Shown here in pieces: positions 17,102-26,748 of a stretch of 64,000 nucleotides of DNA. Source of the stretch: Luteitalea pratensis (GTDB lineage: Bacteria > Acidobacteriota > Vicinamibacteria > Vicinamibacterales > Vicinamibacteraceae); contig NZ_CP015136.1 in NCBI RefSeq assembly GCF_001618865.1, positions 4,747,001-4,811,000 on the forward strand, in the 5' to 3' direction. The stretch's first letter is position 1. Each line of letters opens with the position of its first letter. Made by a program: the position numbers and the translations under genes. The notes beneath the pieces are model-generated. The model did no database searches. It had not been told where the DNA came from and worked only from the letters and a program-made list of their open reading frames with translations.

Positions 17102-17151
17102 CTCATCACACCTTCAACGTCGCGCTGGACCGCAGCCGCCCGTACCACGGA

Positions 17152-18300
17152 TCACACTGGACCCGCGGCCTTGATCTCCGCTCCGACGCCGGACTCGTAC
17201 TTCTTGAAGTTCTCCCGGAACCGATGGGCGAGCTTCCTTGCCGCCGCGTCGTAGGCCGCGGCGTCAGGCCATACGCCGCGCGGCCAGAGAATGTCCCGAG
17301 GCACACCGGGACACTCGGTCGGCACGTCAAAGCCGAAGATTGGATCCCGCTCGGTCCTGGCTGTCGCGAGAGCGCCATCGTGAATCGCGTCGATGATGGC
17401 GCGGGTGTGCTTGAGACTGATGCGCCTTCCGGTGCCGTACGCGCCCCCACCCCAGCCCGTGTTCACCAGCCAGACGCGGGCGCCGTGCTGCTTCATCCGG
17501 GCGGCCAGGAGCTCGGCGTACTTGCTCGGATGCCACACCAGGAACGGCCCACCGAAGCAGGGCGAGAACGTGGCCTGTGGCTCGGTGAGCAATGCTCGTC
17601 ATCCCCGACCAGGTGTCGTTTCGGATCGGCCGACAGCGTCGTCTTGCCTGTGCCGCTGAGCCCGAAGAGGAGCGACGACTGGCCGGTCTGCCGATCCGCC
17701 GTGGCCGAGCAGTGCATGGAGAGAATTCCCCGCTTCGGTGCGAAGTAGTTCGCCACCGTGAAGACGCCCTTCTTCATCTCGCCGGCGTACTCGGTGCCGA
17801 GGATCACCAGCTCGCGGTCCTCGAGGCTGAGTGCGATGCTCGTTGTCGAACCGATCCCGATGGTGAGGCGATCGGCTGGAAACGCCCCTGCGTTGTAGAT
17901 CGTGAAATCGGGCCTGCCGAAGTTCGCCAACTCGTCAGGGGTCGACCGGATCAACATGGTGTGCATAGAGAGCGCGTGGTAGGGGCGCGAACAGATCACC
18001 CGGACCTTGATGCGATACTTCGGATCCCACCCGGCGAACCCATCGAAGCAGTAGAGGCGCTCACGGGTGTTCAGGTAGTCGAGCGCGCGCTGGCGATTGG
18101 CCGCTAAGGTCTCCGCGTCGCACGACGTGTTGACGGGGCCCCACCAGACGTCCCGTTCCGAATCCGGGTGTCTGACCACCCGCTTGTCCCTCGGCGAACG
18201 ACCGGTCTTCACGCCCGAATAGGCAACCAGTGCGCCGTTCTCAGCAATGCTGGAGTCCTTTCGTAACGAATGGCGTGCTCGTACAGCGCACTGGACTGCG
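17152..18300 (-). pseudogene. pckA: ATP-dependent PEP carboxykinase with internal deletion and frameshifts
   Basis: The gene encoded gluconeogenic oxaloacetate-to-PEP conversion. Reading from 18300, ALYEHAIRYE is in one frame. A frameshift near 18262 is followed by IAENGALVAYSGVKTGRSPRDK, RPYHALSMHTMLIRS, the P-loop GLSGTGKTTLSADP and LVGDDEH. At about 17590 the frame changes again and the sequence jumps to LTEPQATFSPCFGGPF and WLVNTGWGGGAYGTGRR, then runs to the normal C-terminus. Roughly 95 residues usually found between GDDEH and TEPQATFS (metal and substrate site) are absent. The product cannot be active. Confidence 0.87.
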
Positions 18301-18391
18301 CCTGACGATTGGCGTGGTGCCGGCGGACGGAGAGTCGGCAGCAGAGGGCGTACGATCTCCGATGATGCGGCTGAGCGGGAAGTGAGGATAC

Positions 18392-19849
18392 ATGCGCGAC
18401 AGCGATCTCGATTTCACCGTAGCGAGGCTCGGCGAGTGCCGCCACCGCTCGCCGGTGTCAGGCGTCCGGTTCACCGACGATGCCGAGCGGGTCATTTATC
18501 ACTCCACGCTCGAGCAGATGAAACCCTGGCTCGACGCCGGCGCAGCGCCTCCGGCCATGGAAGCCGCCGGGCCACGCCAGATGCTGTACTTCGATCCGGC
18601 CGGGCTCACGTGCGGCATCGTGACGTGCGGCGGGCTCTGTCCCGGGCTGAACGACGTGGTCCGATCGATTGTCAGGAGTCTGCGCCTCAACTACGGTGTC
18701 AGGACGATCTACGGCTTCCGTTTCGGCTACGAAGGGCTCGTCGGCCGGCTCGGGCACGAGCCGCTCGAGTTGACACCCGAATTCGTCCATCGGATCCACG
18801 AGGGCGGCGGGTCGATCCTGGGGTCATCCCGAGGGCACCAGGACGCGGCGGAAATGGTCGACTACCTGAAAGACCTGGGGGTCGGGGTCCTGTTCGCCAT
18901 CGGCGGGGACGGGACGCTCCGCGGGGCACAGACGATCGGCGAGGAAGCGGCGCGGCGGGGACTCGAGATCGGCATCATCGGCGTCCCGAAGACGATCGAC
19001 AACGACGTCTCCTTCGTGCAGCGCACGTTCGGATTCGAGACGGCCGTAACCGAGGCGCGGCGCGCCACGCTGGCAGCAAACGCCGAGGCCGAAGCCGCAC
19101 GTAACGGCATCGGGCTCGTGAAACTCATGGGCCGCGATTCGGGGTTCATCGCCGCGTACTCGACACTTGTCAACAACCACGTGAACTTCTGCCTGGTGCC
19201 GGAGGTGCCGTTCACGCTCGAGAAGTTCCTCTCGGCCCTGCAACAGCGGCTCGAGCGTCGAAGCCATGCGGTCGTCGTGGTCGCGGAGGGCGCCGGCCAG
19301 GATCTGATGGCAAAGAGCGGCGAGCGAGATGCGTCCGGCAACGTCCGGTATGGCGATATCGGTGCCTTTCTGCGCAATGCGATCACCGATCACTTCACGC
19401 GGCATGGCGTCGCGATCACGCTCAAGTACATCGATCCCAGCTACACCATCAGAAGCGTGCCGGCGACCGCCCACGACTCTGCCTTCTGCCTGCTCCTCGG
19501 GCAGAGCGCGGTTCACGCCGGTCTCAGCGGCCGCACCAACATGGTCGTCAGCTTCTGGAATCACCATTTCACGCACGTGCCGATATCGCTCGCGGTGTCC
19601 GAGCGCAAGAAGATTGACCCGGAAGACACACTCTGGAACAGCGTGATCACGTCGACCGGTCAGCCTCGCGACATGCGGTCACGACGCGAAGCCAGATCGG
19701 CGAGACTGCCGCCGACGAGGAGTCCGATCGCCATGACCCCGACCACGAACACCGCCTTGAAGGAGAGTGCCAGGGTTGTAGCGGCGAGCGATGGATCGGC
19801 GGCCGTGCCGGCCGCTGACAGGCGCATCGCGCCCGCCATGCTCTGGTAG
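18392..19849 (+). CDS. 6-phosphofructokinase, with an abnormal ~60-residue C-terminal read-through
   Basis: Phosphorylates fructose 6-phosphate. The 485-residue frame has GIVTCGGLCPGLNDVV, GGDGTLRGA (171-179) and PKTIDND (199-205). GGDG with Gly instead of Asp favours ATP over pyrophosphate as donor, and the PKTIDND context is that of the plant/PPi-like clade that also contains ATP enzymes. Family similarity ends at LWNSVITSTGQP (about residue 425). The last 60 residues (from RDMRSRREA) are basic, unlike the family, and lie over the 3' end of the convergent transporter gene (190-base overlap). The original stop appears to have been lost. The catalytic domain is intact. Confidence 0.85.
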   Translation: MRDSDLDFTVARLGECRHRSPVSGVRFTDDAERVIYHSTLEQMKPWLDAGAAPPAMEAAGPRQMLYFDPAGLTCGIVTCGGLCPGLNDVVRSIVRSLRLNYGVRTIYGFRFGYEGLVGRLGHEPLELTPEFVHRIHEGGGSILGSSRGHQDAAEMVDYLKDLGVGVLFAIGGDGTLRGAQTIGEEAARRGLEIGIIGVPKTIDNDVSFVQRTFGFETAVTEARRATLAANAEAEAARNGIGLVKLMGRDSGFIAAYSTLVNNHVNFCLVPEVPFTLEKFLSALQQRLERRSHAVVVVAEGAGQDLMAKSGERDASGNVRYGDIGAFLRNAITDHFTRHGVAITLKYIDPSYTIRSVPATAHDSAFCLLLGQSAVHAGLSGRTNMVVSFWNHHFTHVPISLAVSERKKIDPEDTLWNSVITSTGQPRDMRSRREARSARLPPTRSPIAMTPTTNTALKESARVVAASDGSAAVPAADRRIAPAMLW

Positions 19850-20952
19850 ATGAAGACCCCTGGCATCATCGGTACAGCACCAGCGAACGCGAGCGCTGAA
19901 AACGGCAGGTGCATGCCAATGGCGGCGGTGTTGGCGACGAGGCCGATCGCCAGGCATCCGAACAACGTCGACATCGACATCCCCAGGGGTTCGAGCCCGA
20001 CGTAGCGGAGACCATGCCCGACCATGCCGCAGACTATGGACACCCAGAGGACCCGCCACGGCGCGTTGTAGAACGCGCCGAAGCCGCACGCGGCCACGCC
20101 GGCCAGCGCCATATCCAGCGGCAACCCGATCGACACCGCCTCTGACGGCAACGTCAACATGGTGGCAGGACCGAGCGTGGGCCAGCCACCGAGGACGACG
20201 CCGAGCGCGGTGGCGATGAGGATGCCCATCGCGAGCACCAGCCGGTAGATGCCCGTCGGTATGTGGTTGTCCAGCATGTCGTACACGCTGTTTATGAGGT
20301 ACGGGCCGGGCACGAGCATCAATGCCGGCACGATCAGGCAGAAGCCCGGTGTAGCCGTCCAGGCCAGACGGATCGCCAGCCCGCCAATCGCCGCGCCAAT
20401 CAGCCCCGCCGCGAAGGGTTGTGCGAAGAGAATGACAGGCCGCCTCGCAAGCACCTGCCGCGCGAGCAGCCCGACGGAGGACGAGACTCCGCTCGCGACG
20501 ACCGCGCCAGAGTCCGCGCCCAGTAGCCAGGCGATTGCTGATGCCGCCAGGCCGAAGAGAGCGACCACCACCCAGCGGTCGTGCCGCGGAGGCAGGCGTT
20601 CCAGGGTCTCCAGACGCCGCGTGGCTTCGTCGAGCCCGATGTGATCAAGGCACAGCTCGTCGCTGACACTCAGTACGCCCGCACTGACGGCGACGTTGAT
20701 TCGAAGCTCCGGCGCCCGCGCGTGGAAACCACGTCCATCGGCCAACGCAAGCGTGACCTCTCGGTAGCCGACGACCGTCTGCACGCTGACGCCCACGTGC
20801 CGTGCCACCTGACCGATAGCGCGCTCGAGATGTTTCGAGCGGACGTTGTATTCGACCAGGAGGCGCGCATTCAATTGAAGAAAGCGCAGCGCTGCCTCAC
20901 TTGGTCTGGCAACGTCGTGTGGCGGCTCGATGGAGCCCGATTCGGAGGTCAT
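19660..20952 (-). CDS. ThrE-family threonine/serine exporter-like protein
   Basis: 430-residue membrane protein with both ThrE halves in one chain. The N-terminal soluble portion (RFLQLNARLLVEYNVRSKHLERA; HVGVSVQTVVGYREV) leads into about ten helices, among them LVPGPYLINSVYDMLDNH and FAGAVPMMPGVFIYQSMAG, which are characteristic. A role in amino-acid export is inferred from the family only. I set the start at ATG 20952 (MTSESGSIEPP); the open frame continues upstream to 21207 but that part is basic and lacks family similarity. Its 3' end overlaps the phosphofructokinase frame on the other strand. Confidence 0.82.
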   Translation of the reverse strand: MTSESGSIEPPHDVARPSEAALRFLQLNARLLVEYNVRSKHLERAIGQVARHVGVSVQTVVGYREVTLALADGRGFHARAPELRINVAVSAGVLSVSDELCLDHIGLDEATRRLETLERLPPRHDRWVVVALFGLAASAIAWLLGADSGAVVASGVSSSVGLLARQVLARRPVILFAQPFAAGLIGAAIGGLAIRLAWTATPGFCLIVPALMLVPGPYLINSVYDMLDNHIPTGIYRLVLAMGILIATALGVVLGGWPTLGPATMLTLPSEAVSIGLPLDMALAGVAACGFGAFYNAPWRVLWVSIVCGMVGHGLRYVGLEPLGMSMSTLFGCLAIGLVANTAAIGMHLPFSALAFAGAVPMMPGVFIYQSMAGAMRLSAAGTAADPSLAATTLALSFKAVFVVGVMAIGLLVGGSLADLASRRDRMSRG

Positions 20953-21450
20953 CGTCGCGGGCGCAGCCTGCGCAGCGTCCTCAGACGCATGGGCCGCCGG
21001 CCACTCTTCGACCGTGCTCTGCGAGCAGCGTACCACTGTCCGATACGTTGCCACCCTTCCCGCACCGCGGCTGTTCGACCTGCATCGGAAGACCCGGCCG
21101 CCAGGTCGGATCGCCGCGTCCGCGTGGCGATCAGGCCGGCCTGGACCACTTCTTGAGTAAGTCAGCATCGTGGTTCGGCGATCAGGATGGCTGGCTCGAT
21201 TGGCCACGGCTTCCGCGCAGGCGAACCATTTTCACGTGGGCGGTATTTCCCAGATGACGAAGAAATTCCCCGCGCTCCGGGTCCTGGTGGTCGAGGACGA
21301 GCGGCTGCCCTTCAGGACTGGCTGCGTCAGGCGCATGTCTCAGGACTCGGGTAACCAACCGATCGTCCCGTGGACGAGGGGAGGACGTGGCCGAACGGTC
21401 GGCAACCGACGACGATCAGCGGATTGTCCGCGGCCTCACCCCTGACGACG
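20953..21450. other. Gap between divergent genes, with a response-regulator relic
   Basis: About 500 bases between the ThrE-like gene and the phosphotransferase. Apart from the short receiver-domain remnant at 21254 (listed separately), nothing was recognised. The promoters of both divergent genes should lie here. Confidence 0.4.
21254..21354 (+). pseudogene. Remnant of a response regulator (start of receiver domain)
   Basis: ATG 21254 begins MTKKFPALRVLVVEDE, the first beta-strand and acidic pair of a receiver domain, then similarity stops. Shifted by one frame, the next bases read ALQDWLRQAHVSGLG and a TAA at about 21352. That could be the last codons of the same or another regulator joined after an internal deletion. 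Only the 16-residue start is convincing. Confidence 0.45.
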
Positions 21451-23010
21451 ATGATCACCGAAGACCAGACACCCGTTATCGAATTTCTGACAAGGCCATC
21501 CACGCACGGCGGAGCGACGGTCGAGCGCATCGACACGCACGCCTCCATCGTGTTTCTCGCGGGTGCGCGAGCGTACAAGCTGAAGCGGGCCGTGCGCTTC
21601 GACTATCTCGACTTCTCCACGCCCGAGCGCCGCCACGCGCTGTGCCAGGCGGAAGTTCGCCTCAATCGACGGACGGCGCCGACGCTCTATCGTGGCGTCG
21701 TCGCCGTCACTCGCCAGCAAGACGGGCGCTATGAGCTGGGTGGTGCAGGCACGCCAGTTGACTGGCTCGTGGAAATGCATCGGTTTCCGCAAGAGGCCCT
21801 GTTCGATCGACTGGCAGCGGCCGGTACCCTTGGCGTGACGCTCATGTCGCCCTTGGGGGCGGCCATCGCTGACTTTCACAAATCCGCCGAGCATCGCCCG
21901 GATCACGGCGGCAAGGCGGGCATGTCCTGGGTCGTTGATGGCAATGCCGCAGGGTTTGCCGAATTCGGGGCCGCGTGTCTGGAGCGGTCAGCAGCACATC
22001 GGGTGACCGCCCACGCGTCCAGCGAACTCGACCGTCTCGGGCCCCTGCTGGATCAGCGCCGGGAGTCAGGTTTCGTTCGGCAGTGTCACGGCGATCTCCA
22101 TTTGCGCAACATCGTGCTGTTGGACGCAACACCAACCCTGTTTGACGGCGTCGAGTTCAACGAGGAGATCTCCTGCACCGACGTCTTGTACGATCTCGCG
22201 TTTCTGCTGATGGATCTCTGGCGGCGACGACTGCCGCGTCATGCCAACATCGTGTGGAACCGCTACCTGGCCGAAGCCGCAGACATCGATGGCGTGGCTC
22301 TCATGCCGCTGTTCTTGTCCTGCCGGGCGGCCGTTCGCGCCAAGACCAGCGCGACGGCGGCACAGCTTCAAGACGACGCGCAGCGCCGCGGTGAGCTCGA
22401 GGCACTCGCGCGCGAATATCTCGCCATGGCCGACCTGGTGCTGCATCCACCCACGCCCTGTCTCGTCGCCGTTGGAGGTTTCTCGGGCTCGGGCAAGTCG
22501 ACACTCGCGCTGGGCCTCGCTCCGTCGATCGGCGCCGTCCCCGGCGCGATCGTGTTGCGCAGCGACGAGACGCGGAAGCGTCTCTGCGGTGTTCCCCTCC
22601 TCCAGCACCTCGGACCGGAAGGATACTCGGCGAGCGTGTCCGAGCGTGTGTACGCCACGGTGACCGAACATGCCGCACAGATCCTCCGCGCGGGCCACAG
22701 CGTCATCGTCGACGCGGTCTCTTTCCGCCCGGCCGATCGGGACGCGATCGAGCACGTGGCGGCGGCCGCCTCGGTGCCGTTCATGGGGTTCTGGCTGGAG
22801 GCGCCAGAGCCGATGCTGATGCACAGGACGGCGCAGCGCCATGGCGATGCATCCGATGCCGATGGCAGCGTCGTTCGCACCCAGCGCGCTCATGACACCG
22901 GTGACCTGCGTTGGTGTCGTATTGATGCTTCCGTGCCGGCGGCATCCGTGTTGTCCGTTGTGATGAACCGCGTCCGGGAGCGACGGCACGATGCCTTGAA
23001 CCTCGATTGA
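21451..23010 (+). CDS. Bifunctional aminoglycoside phosphotransferase-like / P-loop kinase protein
   Basis: 519 residues in two domains. The N-terminal ~330 residues resemble the AAA/APH fusion family: YKLKRAVRFDYLDFST near the start, the Brenner-type CHGDLHLRNIVLLD (about residue 212) and metal-site FDGVEFNEEI. The C-terminal ~170 residues are a gluconate-kinase/zeta-toxin-like P-loop domain with Walker A GGFSGSGKST and RSDETRKRL. Substrates are unknown. Genes like this recur in clusters with universal stress proteins. Start ATG 21451 follows the family start; no strong ribosome-binding site is visible. Confidence 0.82.
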   Translation: MITEDQTPVIEFLTRPSTHGGATVERIDTHASIVFLAGARAYKLKRAVRFDYLDFSTPERRHALCQAEVRLNRRTAPTLYRGVVAVTRQQDGRYELGGAGTPVDWLVEMHRFPQEALFDRLAAAGTLGVTLMSPLGAAIADFHKSAEHRPDHGGKAGMSWVVDGNAAGFAEFGAACLERSAAHRVTAHASSELDRLGPLLDQRRESGFVRQCHGDLHLRNIVLLDATPTLFDGVEFNEEISCTDVLYDLAFLLMDLWRRRLPRHANIVWNRYLAEAADIDGVALMPLFLSCRAAVRAKTSATAAQLQDDAQRRGELEALAREYLAMADLVLHPPTPCLVAVGGFSGSGKSTLALGLAPSIGAVPGAIVLRSDETRKRLCGVPLLQHLGPEGYSASVSERVYATVTEHAAQILRAGHSVIVDAVSFRPADRDAIEHVAAAASVPFMGFWLEAPEPMLMHRTAQRHGDASDADGSVVRTQRAHDTGDLRWCRIDASVPAASVLSVVMNRVRERRHDALNLD

Positions 23011-23154
23011 TCAGGCTCTGCGATTCAGCACCCCTGCGAGCGCGTGTTCGGTGCACGTGTCTTTGCGGGAGTGCTGGACGGACGTGCTCACGGACTCCCG
23101 GCGGCGACCGCGAGCGGAGTACAGCAGTTCCTCGTTCGCGCAACTGGATCACAC

Positions 23155-25887
23155 ATGCTGATTCACCAACTCCCACTGGACGCCGCGTTTGCAACCCTGC
23201 GCAGTGTCCCGGCCGGCCTGACACACGCAGAGGCCGCTGCACGATGGCACGAATTCGGTCCCAACCGCATCGAACCCCTGGCGCCAACGCCGCTCGCCGT
23301 TCGCTTCCTCCGACAGTTCACCCATCTCTTCGCGATCTTGCTGTGGGTCGCCGCGCTCCTGGCACTGATCGCGAACCGATGGATGCCGGGTCAGGGAATG
23401 GCCACGCTTGCCGCCGCCATCGTCGCCGTGATCGTGATCAACGGCGCCTTCTCGTTCTGGCAGGAGTACCGTGCCGAAGAGACGATGTCCGCGCTGCAGC
23501 GTCTGCTCCCTCACCAGGTGAGGACGCTGCGCAACGGGGCAACGGTGGTGCTCGCATCCGAGGACGTCGTCCCCGGCGATGTCATCTTTCTGACTGCCGG
23601 AGACGACGTGCCCGCCGACTGTCGGCTCGTCGAAGGATTCGGCGTTCGTGTCAGCAACGCCACGGTCACCGGCGAAGCGCGACCCGTGTCGCGAGACGCG
23701 CACCCCTCGGCCGATCCGGACCTGCTGCGGAGTCGAAACGTACTGCTGGCTGGCACCTCCGTGACGAGCGGTGAGGCAAAGGCGCTGGTATTCGCGACGG
23801 GGATGCATACCGCGTTCGGGAGAATCGCCCATCTGACCCAGACGACGATTGATCCACCGTCGCCGCTTCAGAAGGAGATTGCGGCGCTGAGCCGCGTGCT
23901 GGCTGCCCTGGCGATCACAATCGGCCTGGTCGTCTTCGTGATTGGTCGATTCATCGGCCTGTCCACATCCGTCAGCGTCGTCTTCGCCATCGGCATCATC
24001 GTCGCGAACGTGCCGGAAGGTCTGCTGCCCACGGTGACACTGGCGATGGCCCTGGCCGCCCGCCGCATGGCCAGGCGAAACACATTGGTGCGTCACCTGC
24101 CCAGCGTCGAGACGCTTGGCTGCGCCTCGGTCATCTGCACCGACAAGACCGGCACGCTGACACAGAACCGCATGGAGATTCAATCACTCTACGCGGACGG
24201 TGTGTTCGTGGATCCACATGCCGCCGAAACCGCGGCGTTCGCCGCCAGCCATCGCCATCTCCTCGAGTGCGCCGCATGCTGCCACGACCTGAAGTACGCG
24301 GGCGAGGGCGGACATTCCCAGTGGATCGGCGATCCCATGGAGCTGGCGCTGGCACGGATGGCACGGACGGCACTTGGCGACACGGCGGGCTTCGTCCGCA
24401 TCGACGAGATCCCCTTCGAATCAGAGCGCAAGCGGCTGGTGACACTGCATCGCGTTGCTGGTGAGCCTGTGGCGTTCGTGAAGGGAGCTCCGGAAGCGGT
24501 GCTCTCGCGTGCGAACCGGATCGACGTCGATGGCGGCGCGGTGGCGTTGCGCCTCGAGCAGCGCGAGGCGTTCGGTGAGGCGGCGACGGTCATGGCTGAT
24601 CGTGGGCTTCGGGTTCTCGCGCTTGCATATCGAGCCCTCCCGGCCAACTACGTGCTGGCCGACGCCGAGCAGGACCTGGTCGTGACGGGGCTCGTCGGCT
24701 TCGAGGATCCGCCGCGACCAGAAGTGCCGGCTGCCGTGCATCGATGCCGTGAGGCGGGCATCAAGATCGTGATGGCGACCGGCGACCATCCGCACACCGC
24801 CGTAGCCGTGGCGCGCGAGATCGGACTCGTGCAGGGTACGGCGCCCACCCTGTTGACAGGAGACGACATCAGTCGGATGTCAGACACCCAGCTCCAGCTG
24901 GCATTGGATGCCCCGGAGATCGTCTGTGCCCGGGTCACGGCCGAACAGAAGCTGAGAATCGTGAAGGCGTTCCAGCGCAAGCGCCACATCGTGGCGGTCA
25001 CGGGTGACGGGGTGAACGATGCGCCGGCGCTGCGGGCCGCCGACATCGGCATCGCCATGGGCATTTCGGGCACGGACGTCGCCCGCGAGGCATCGGATCT
25101 GGTCCTTCTTGATGACAACTTCGCCAGCATTGTCAACGCCGTCGAAGAGGGGCGCACGGTCTTCGAGAACATCCGCAAGTTCCTGACGTACATCCTGACG
25201 TCGAACGTTCCTGAGCTGGTCCCGTACCTGGCATTCGCATTTGCCCGGGTGCCGCTCGCGCTCACGGTGATTCAGATTCTCGCGGTCGATCTCGGTACCG
25301 ACATGGTGCCAGCCCTGGGCCTCGGTGCCGAAGCGCCGGATACCCGGGTGATGCAACGCCCACCTCGGACCCGGCACGATCGCCTGTTGACGGCCGGGCT
25401 CCTCGTGCGTGCGTACCTGTTTCTTGGCGCATTCCAGGCCGTGGCGGCTATGGCGGCCTTCTTCTTCGTCCTCGCTGGAAGCGGATGGCACCGGGGTCAG
25501 GAGGTCTCGGTGACCGACGTGCTGTATCGGCAAGCCACCACCGCGTGCCTCACGGCGATCGTGTTGATGCAGGTCGTCAACGTGCATCTCTGCCGCAGTC
25601 GCCGGACGTCGATTGTCTCAAGGCCGTTCTTCGGCAACTCGCTGATCACCGCCGGCATCGTCGCTGAGGTCGGATTGATTCTCGCCATCAACTACACCGC
25701 TGTCGGCAATGCCGTGTTCGGCACGGCCGCTATCGGATACGAGGCGTGGCTGGTGGTCGTGCCTTTTGCAGTGGCGATGCTGGTGCTCGACGAGGCGCGA
25801 AAGGCGTTCGTCCGCAGGCGTGAACGGAAGACGCTCGAGGGTCGCGGCCCAGCGAGCGTCGAAGAGATCGCCGCAACACGGCCCTGA
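23155..25887 (+). CDS. Cation-transporting P-type ATPase, P2 (Na+/K+-ATPase-like) group
   Basis: 910-residue ion pump in the membrane. The actuator TGEARPVSRD (TGES equivalent has Ala), the M4 motif IVANVPEGLLPTVTLAMAL, the phosphorylation loop CTDKTGTLTQNRM (Asp near residue 330), the ATP-site KGAPEAVL, and the hinge GDGVNDAPALRAADIGIAMG are present. The order fits P2 pumps, and PEGLLPTVT plus RRMARRNTLVRHLPSVETLG is closer to the P2C (Na,K/H,K) pattern than to P-type heavy-metal pumps. About ten helices. Transported ion unknown. ATG 23155 (MLIHQLPLDAAFATL) matches the N-terminal domain start. Confidence 0.88.
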   Translation: MLIHQLPLDAAFATLRSVPAGLTHAEAAARWHEFGPNRIEPLAPTPLAVRFLRQFTHLFAILLWVAALLALIANRWMPGQGMATLAAAIVAVIVINGAFSFWQEYRAEETMSALQRLLPHQVRTLRNGATVVLASEDVVPGDVIFLTAGDDVPADCRLVEGFGVRVSNATVTGEARPVSRDAHPSADPDLLRSRNVLLAGTSVTSGEAKALVFATGMHTAFGRIAHLTQTTIDPPSPLQKEIAALSRVLAALAITIGLVVFVIGRFIGLSTSVSVVFAIGIIVANVPEGLLPTVTLAMALAARRMARRNTLVRHLPSVETLGCASVICTDKTGTLTQNRMEIQSLYADGVFVDPHAAETAAFAASHRHLLECAACCHDLKYAGEGGHSQWIGDPMELALARMARTALGDTAGFVRIDEIPFESERKRLVTLHRVAGEPVAFVKGAPEAVLSRANRIDVDGGAVALRLEQREAFGEAATVMADRGLRVLALAYRALPANYVLADAEQDLVVTGLVGFEDPPRPEVPAAVHRCREAGIKIVMATGDHPHTAVAVAREIGLVQGTAPTLLTGDDISRMSDTQLQLALDAPEIVCARVTAEQKLRIVKAFQRKRHIVAVTGDGVNDAPALRAADIGIAMGISGTDVAREASDLVLLDDNFASIVNAVEEGRTVFENIRKFLTYILTSNVPELVPYLAFAFARVPLALTVIQILAVDLGTDMVPALGLGAEAPDTRVMQRPPRTRHDRLLTAGLLVRAYLFLGAFQAVAAMAAFFFVLAGSGWHRGQEVSVTDVLYRQATTACLTAIVLMQVVNVHLCRSRRTSIVSRPFFGNSLITAGIVAEVGLILAINYTAVGNAVFGTAAIGYEAWLVVVPFAVAMLVLDEARKAFVRRRERKTLEGRGPASVEEIAATRP

Positions 25888-26142
25888 ACAGGACCGTACG
25901 CGCGCCGGCGACGATCCCTTGGCCCGACCAAGGTGGCTCGGCGCTCGCGTCCGAACACCGCTGTCTGAAGTGAGGAAATTTCCGTGCCTGGCGCGGACTA
26001 ACGCATCGAATGGACGTCTCCATGCGCTGACCGCTCCGGCAACCACGATTCCCGACGCCACCGGAGGTGCCGGTAGTCTGGAGTCCCGTTTGCAGGTGTT
26101 CTTGCCGGGCGTCGGAACGCTCGCCGTCAGCAGGAGGACTAC

Positions 26143-26748
26143 ATGTGCACGATCCCCGTGTTCTACGCCACGACCCACGGCCAGACGAGACGCATTGCCG
26201 AGCGGATCGCCGAGGCACTGCGGCGCGAAGGTCACGCAAGCTTTCCGCTCGACCTGACCTCCGAGACCGCTCGTCACTTCGACTGGAGGCGCGCGAGCGC
26301 CGCGGTGCTCAGCGCGTCCCTCCATACCGGCCGCCATCAGTCCAGCGCGGTGCACTTTGCCCGGACGCACGTCGATCGCCTGAACGCCATTCCGACCTGG
26401 TTCGTGTCGGTGAGCCTGAGCGCTGCCTCGGCACACGCAGAGGAACGTTCGGCCGCCGAACGTCTTGCCCGCGAATTCGTCGAGAGTGTCGGTTGGGCGC
26501 CAGGCCGGGTGTCGTGCGTCGCCGGGATGCTTGCCTACACTCGGTATTCATTCGTCACGCGGTGGTTCATGCGGCGGATCGCGCGCAAGGAGGGGGCGTC
26601 CACCGACACATCCAGGGACCACGAATTCACCGATTGGAGTGCGGTCGCACTGCTCTCGAGGCAGTTCGGCCGCGAGGTCTGGAACCGTGTCCAGGCCCGA
26701 GGTGTGAGGAGCAGGGAGGAGAGATGGGCGAACGATTCCAGACGATAG
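26143..26748 (+). CDS. hemG: HemG-like flavodoxin-domain protein
   Basis: 201 residues with a flavodoxin fold. FYATTHGQTRRIAERIAEAL (8-27) is the FMN phosphate loop. SASLHTGRHQ, WFVSVSLSAAS and GMLAYTRYSFVTRWFMRRIARKEG match menaquinone-dependent protoporphyrinogen oxidase HemG, which oxidises protoporphyrinogen IX and passes electrons to quinone. In this setting (next to UspA) a general flavodoxin role is also possible. The C-terminal ~20 residues are unusually basic. The end overlaps the UspA start by 25 bases, so the genes are cotranslated. Confidence 0.78.
   Translation: MCTIPVFYATTHGQTRRIAERIAEALRREGHASFPLDLTSETARHFDWRRASAAVLSASLHTGRHQSSAVHFARTHVDRLNAIPTWFVSVSLSAASAHAEERSAAERLAREFVESVGWAPGRVSCVAGMLAYTRYSFVTRWFMRRIARKEGASTDTSRDHEFTDWSAVALLSRQFGREVWNRVQARGVRSREERWANDSRR

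Noticed and set aside
25974-25983. Perfect 10-bp palindrome GGAAATTTCC upstream of the hemG-like gene
   Set aside because: A single short palindrome 160 bases from the start, with no repeat and no known regulator pattern; expected by chance in a window of this size.
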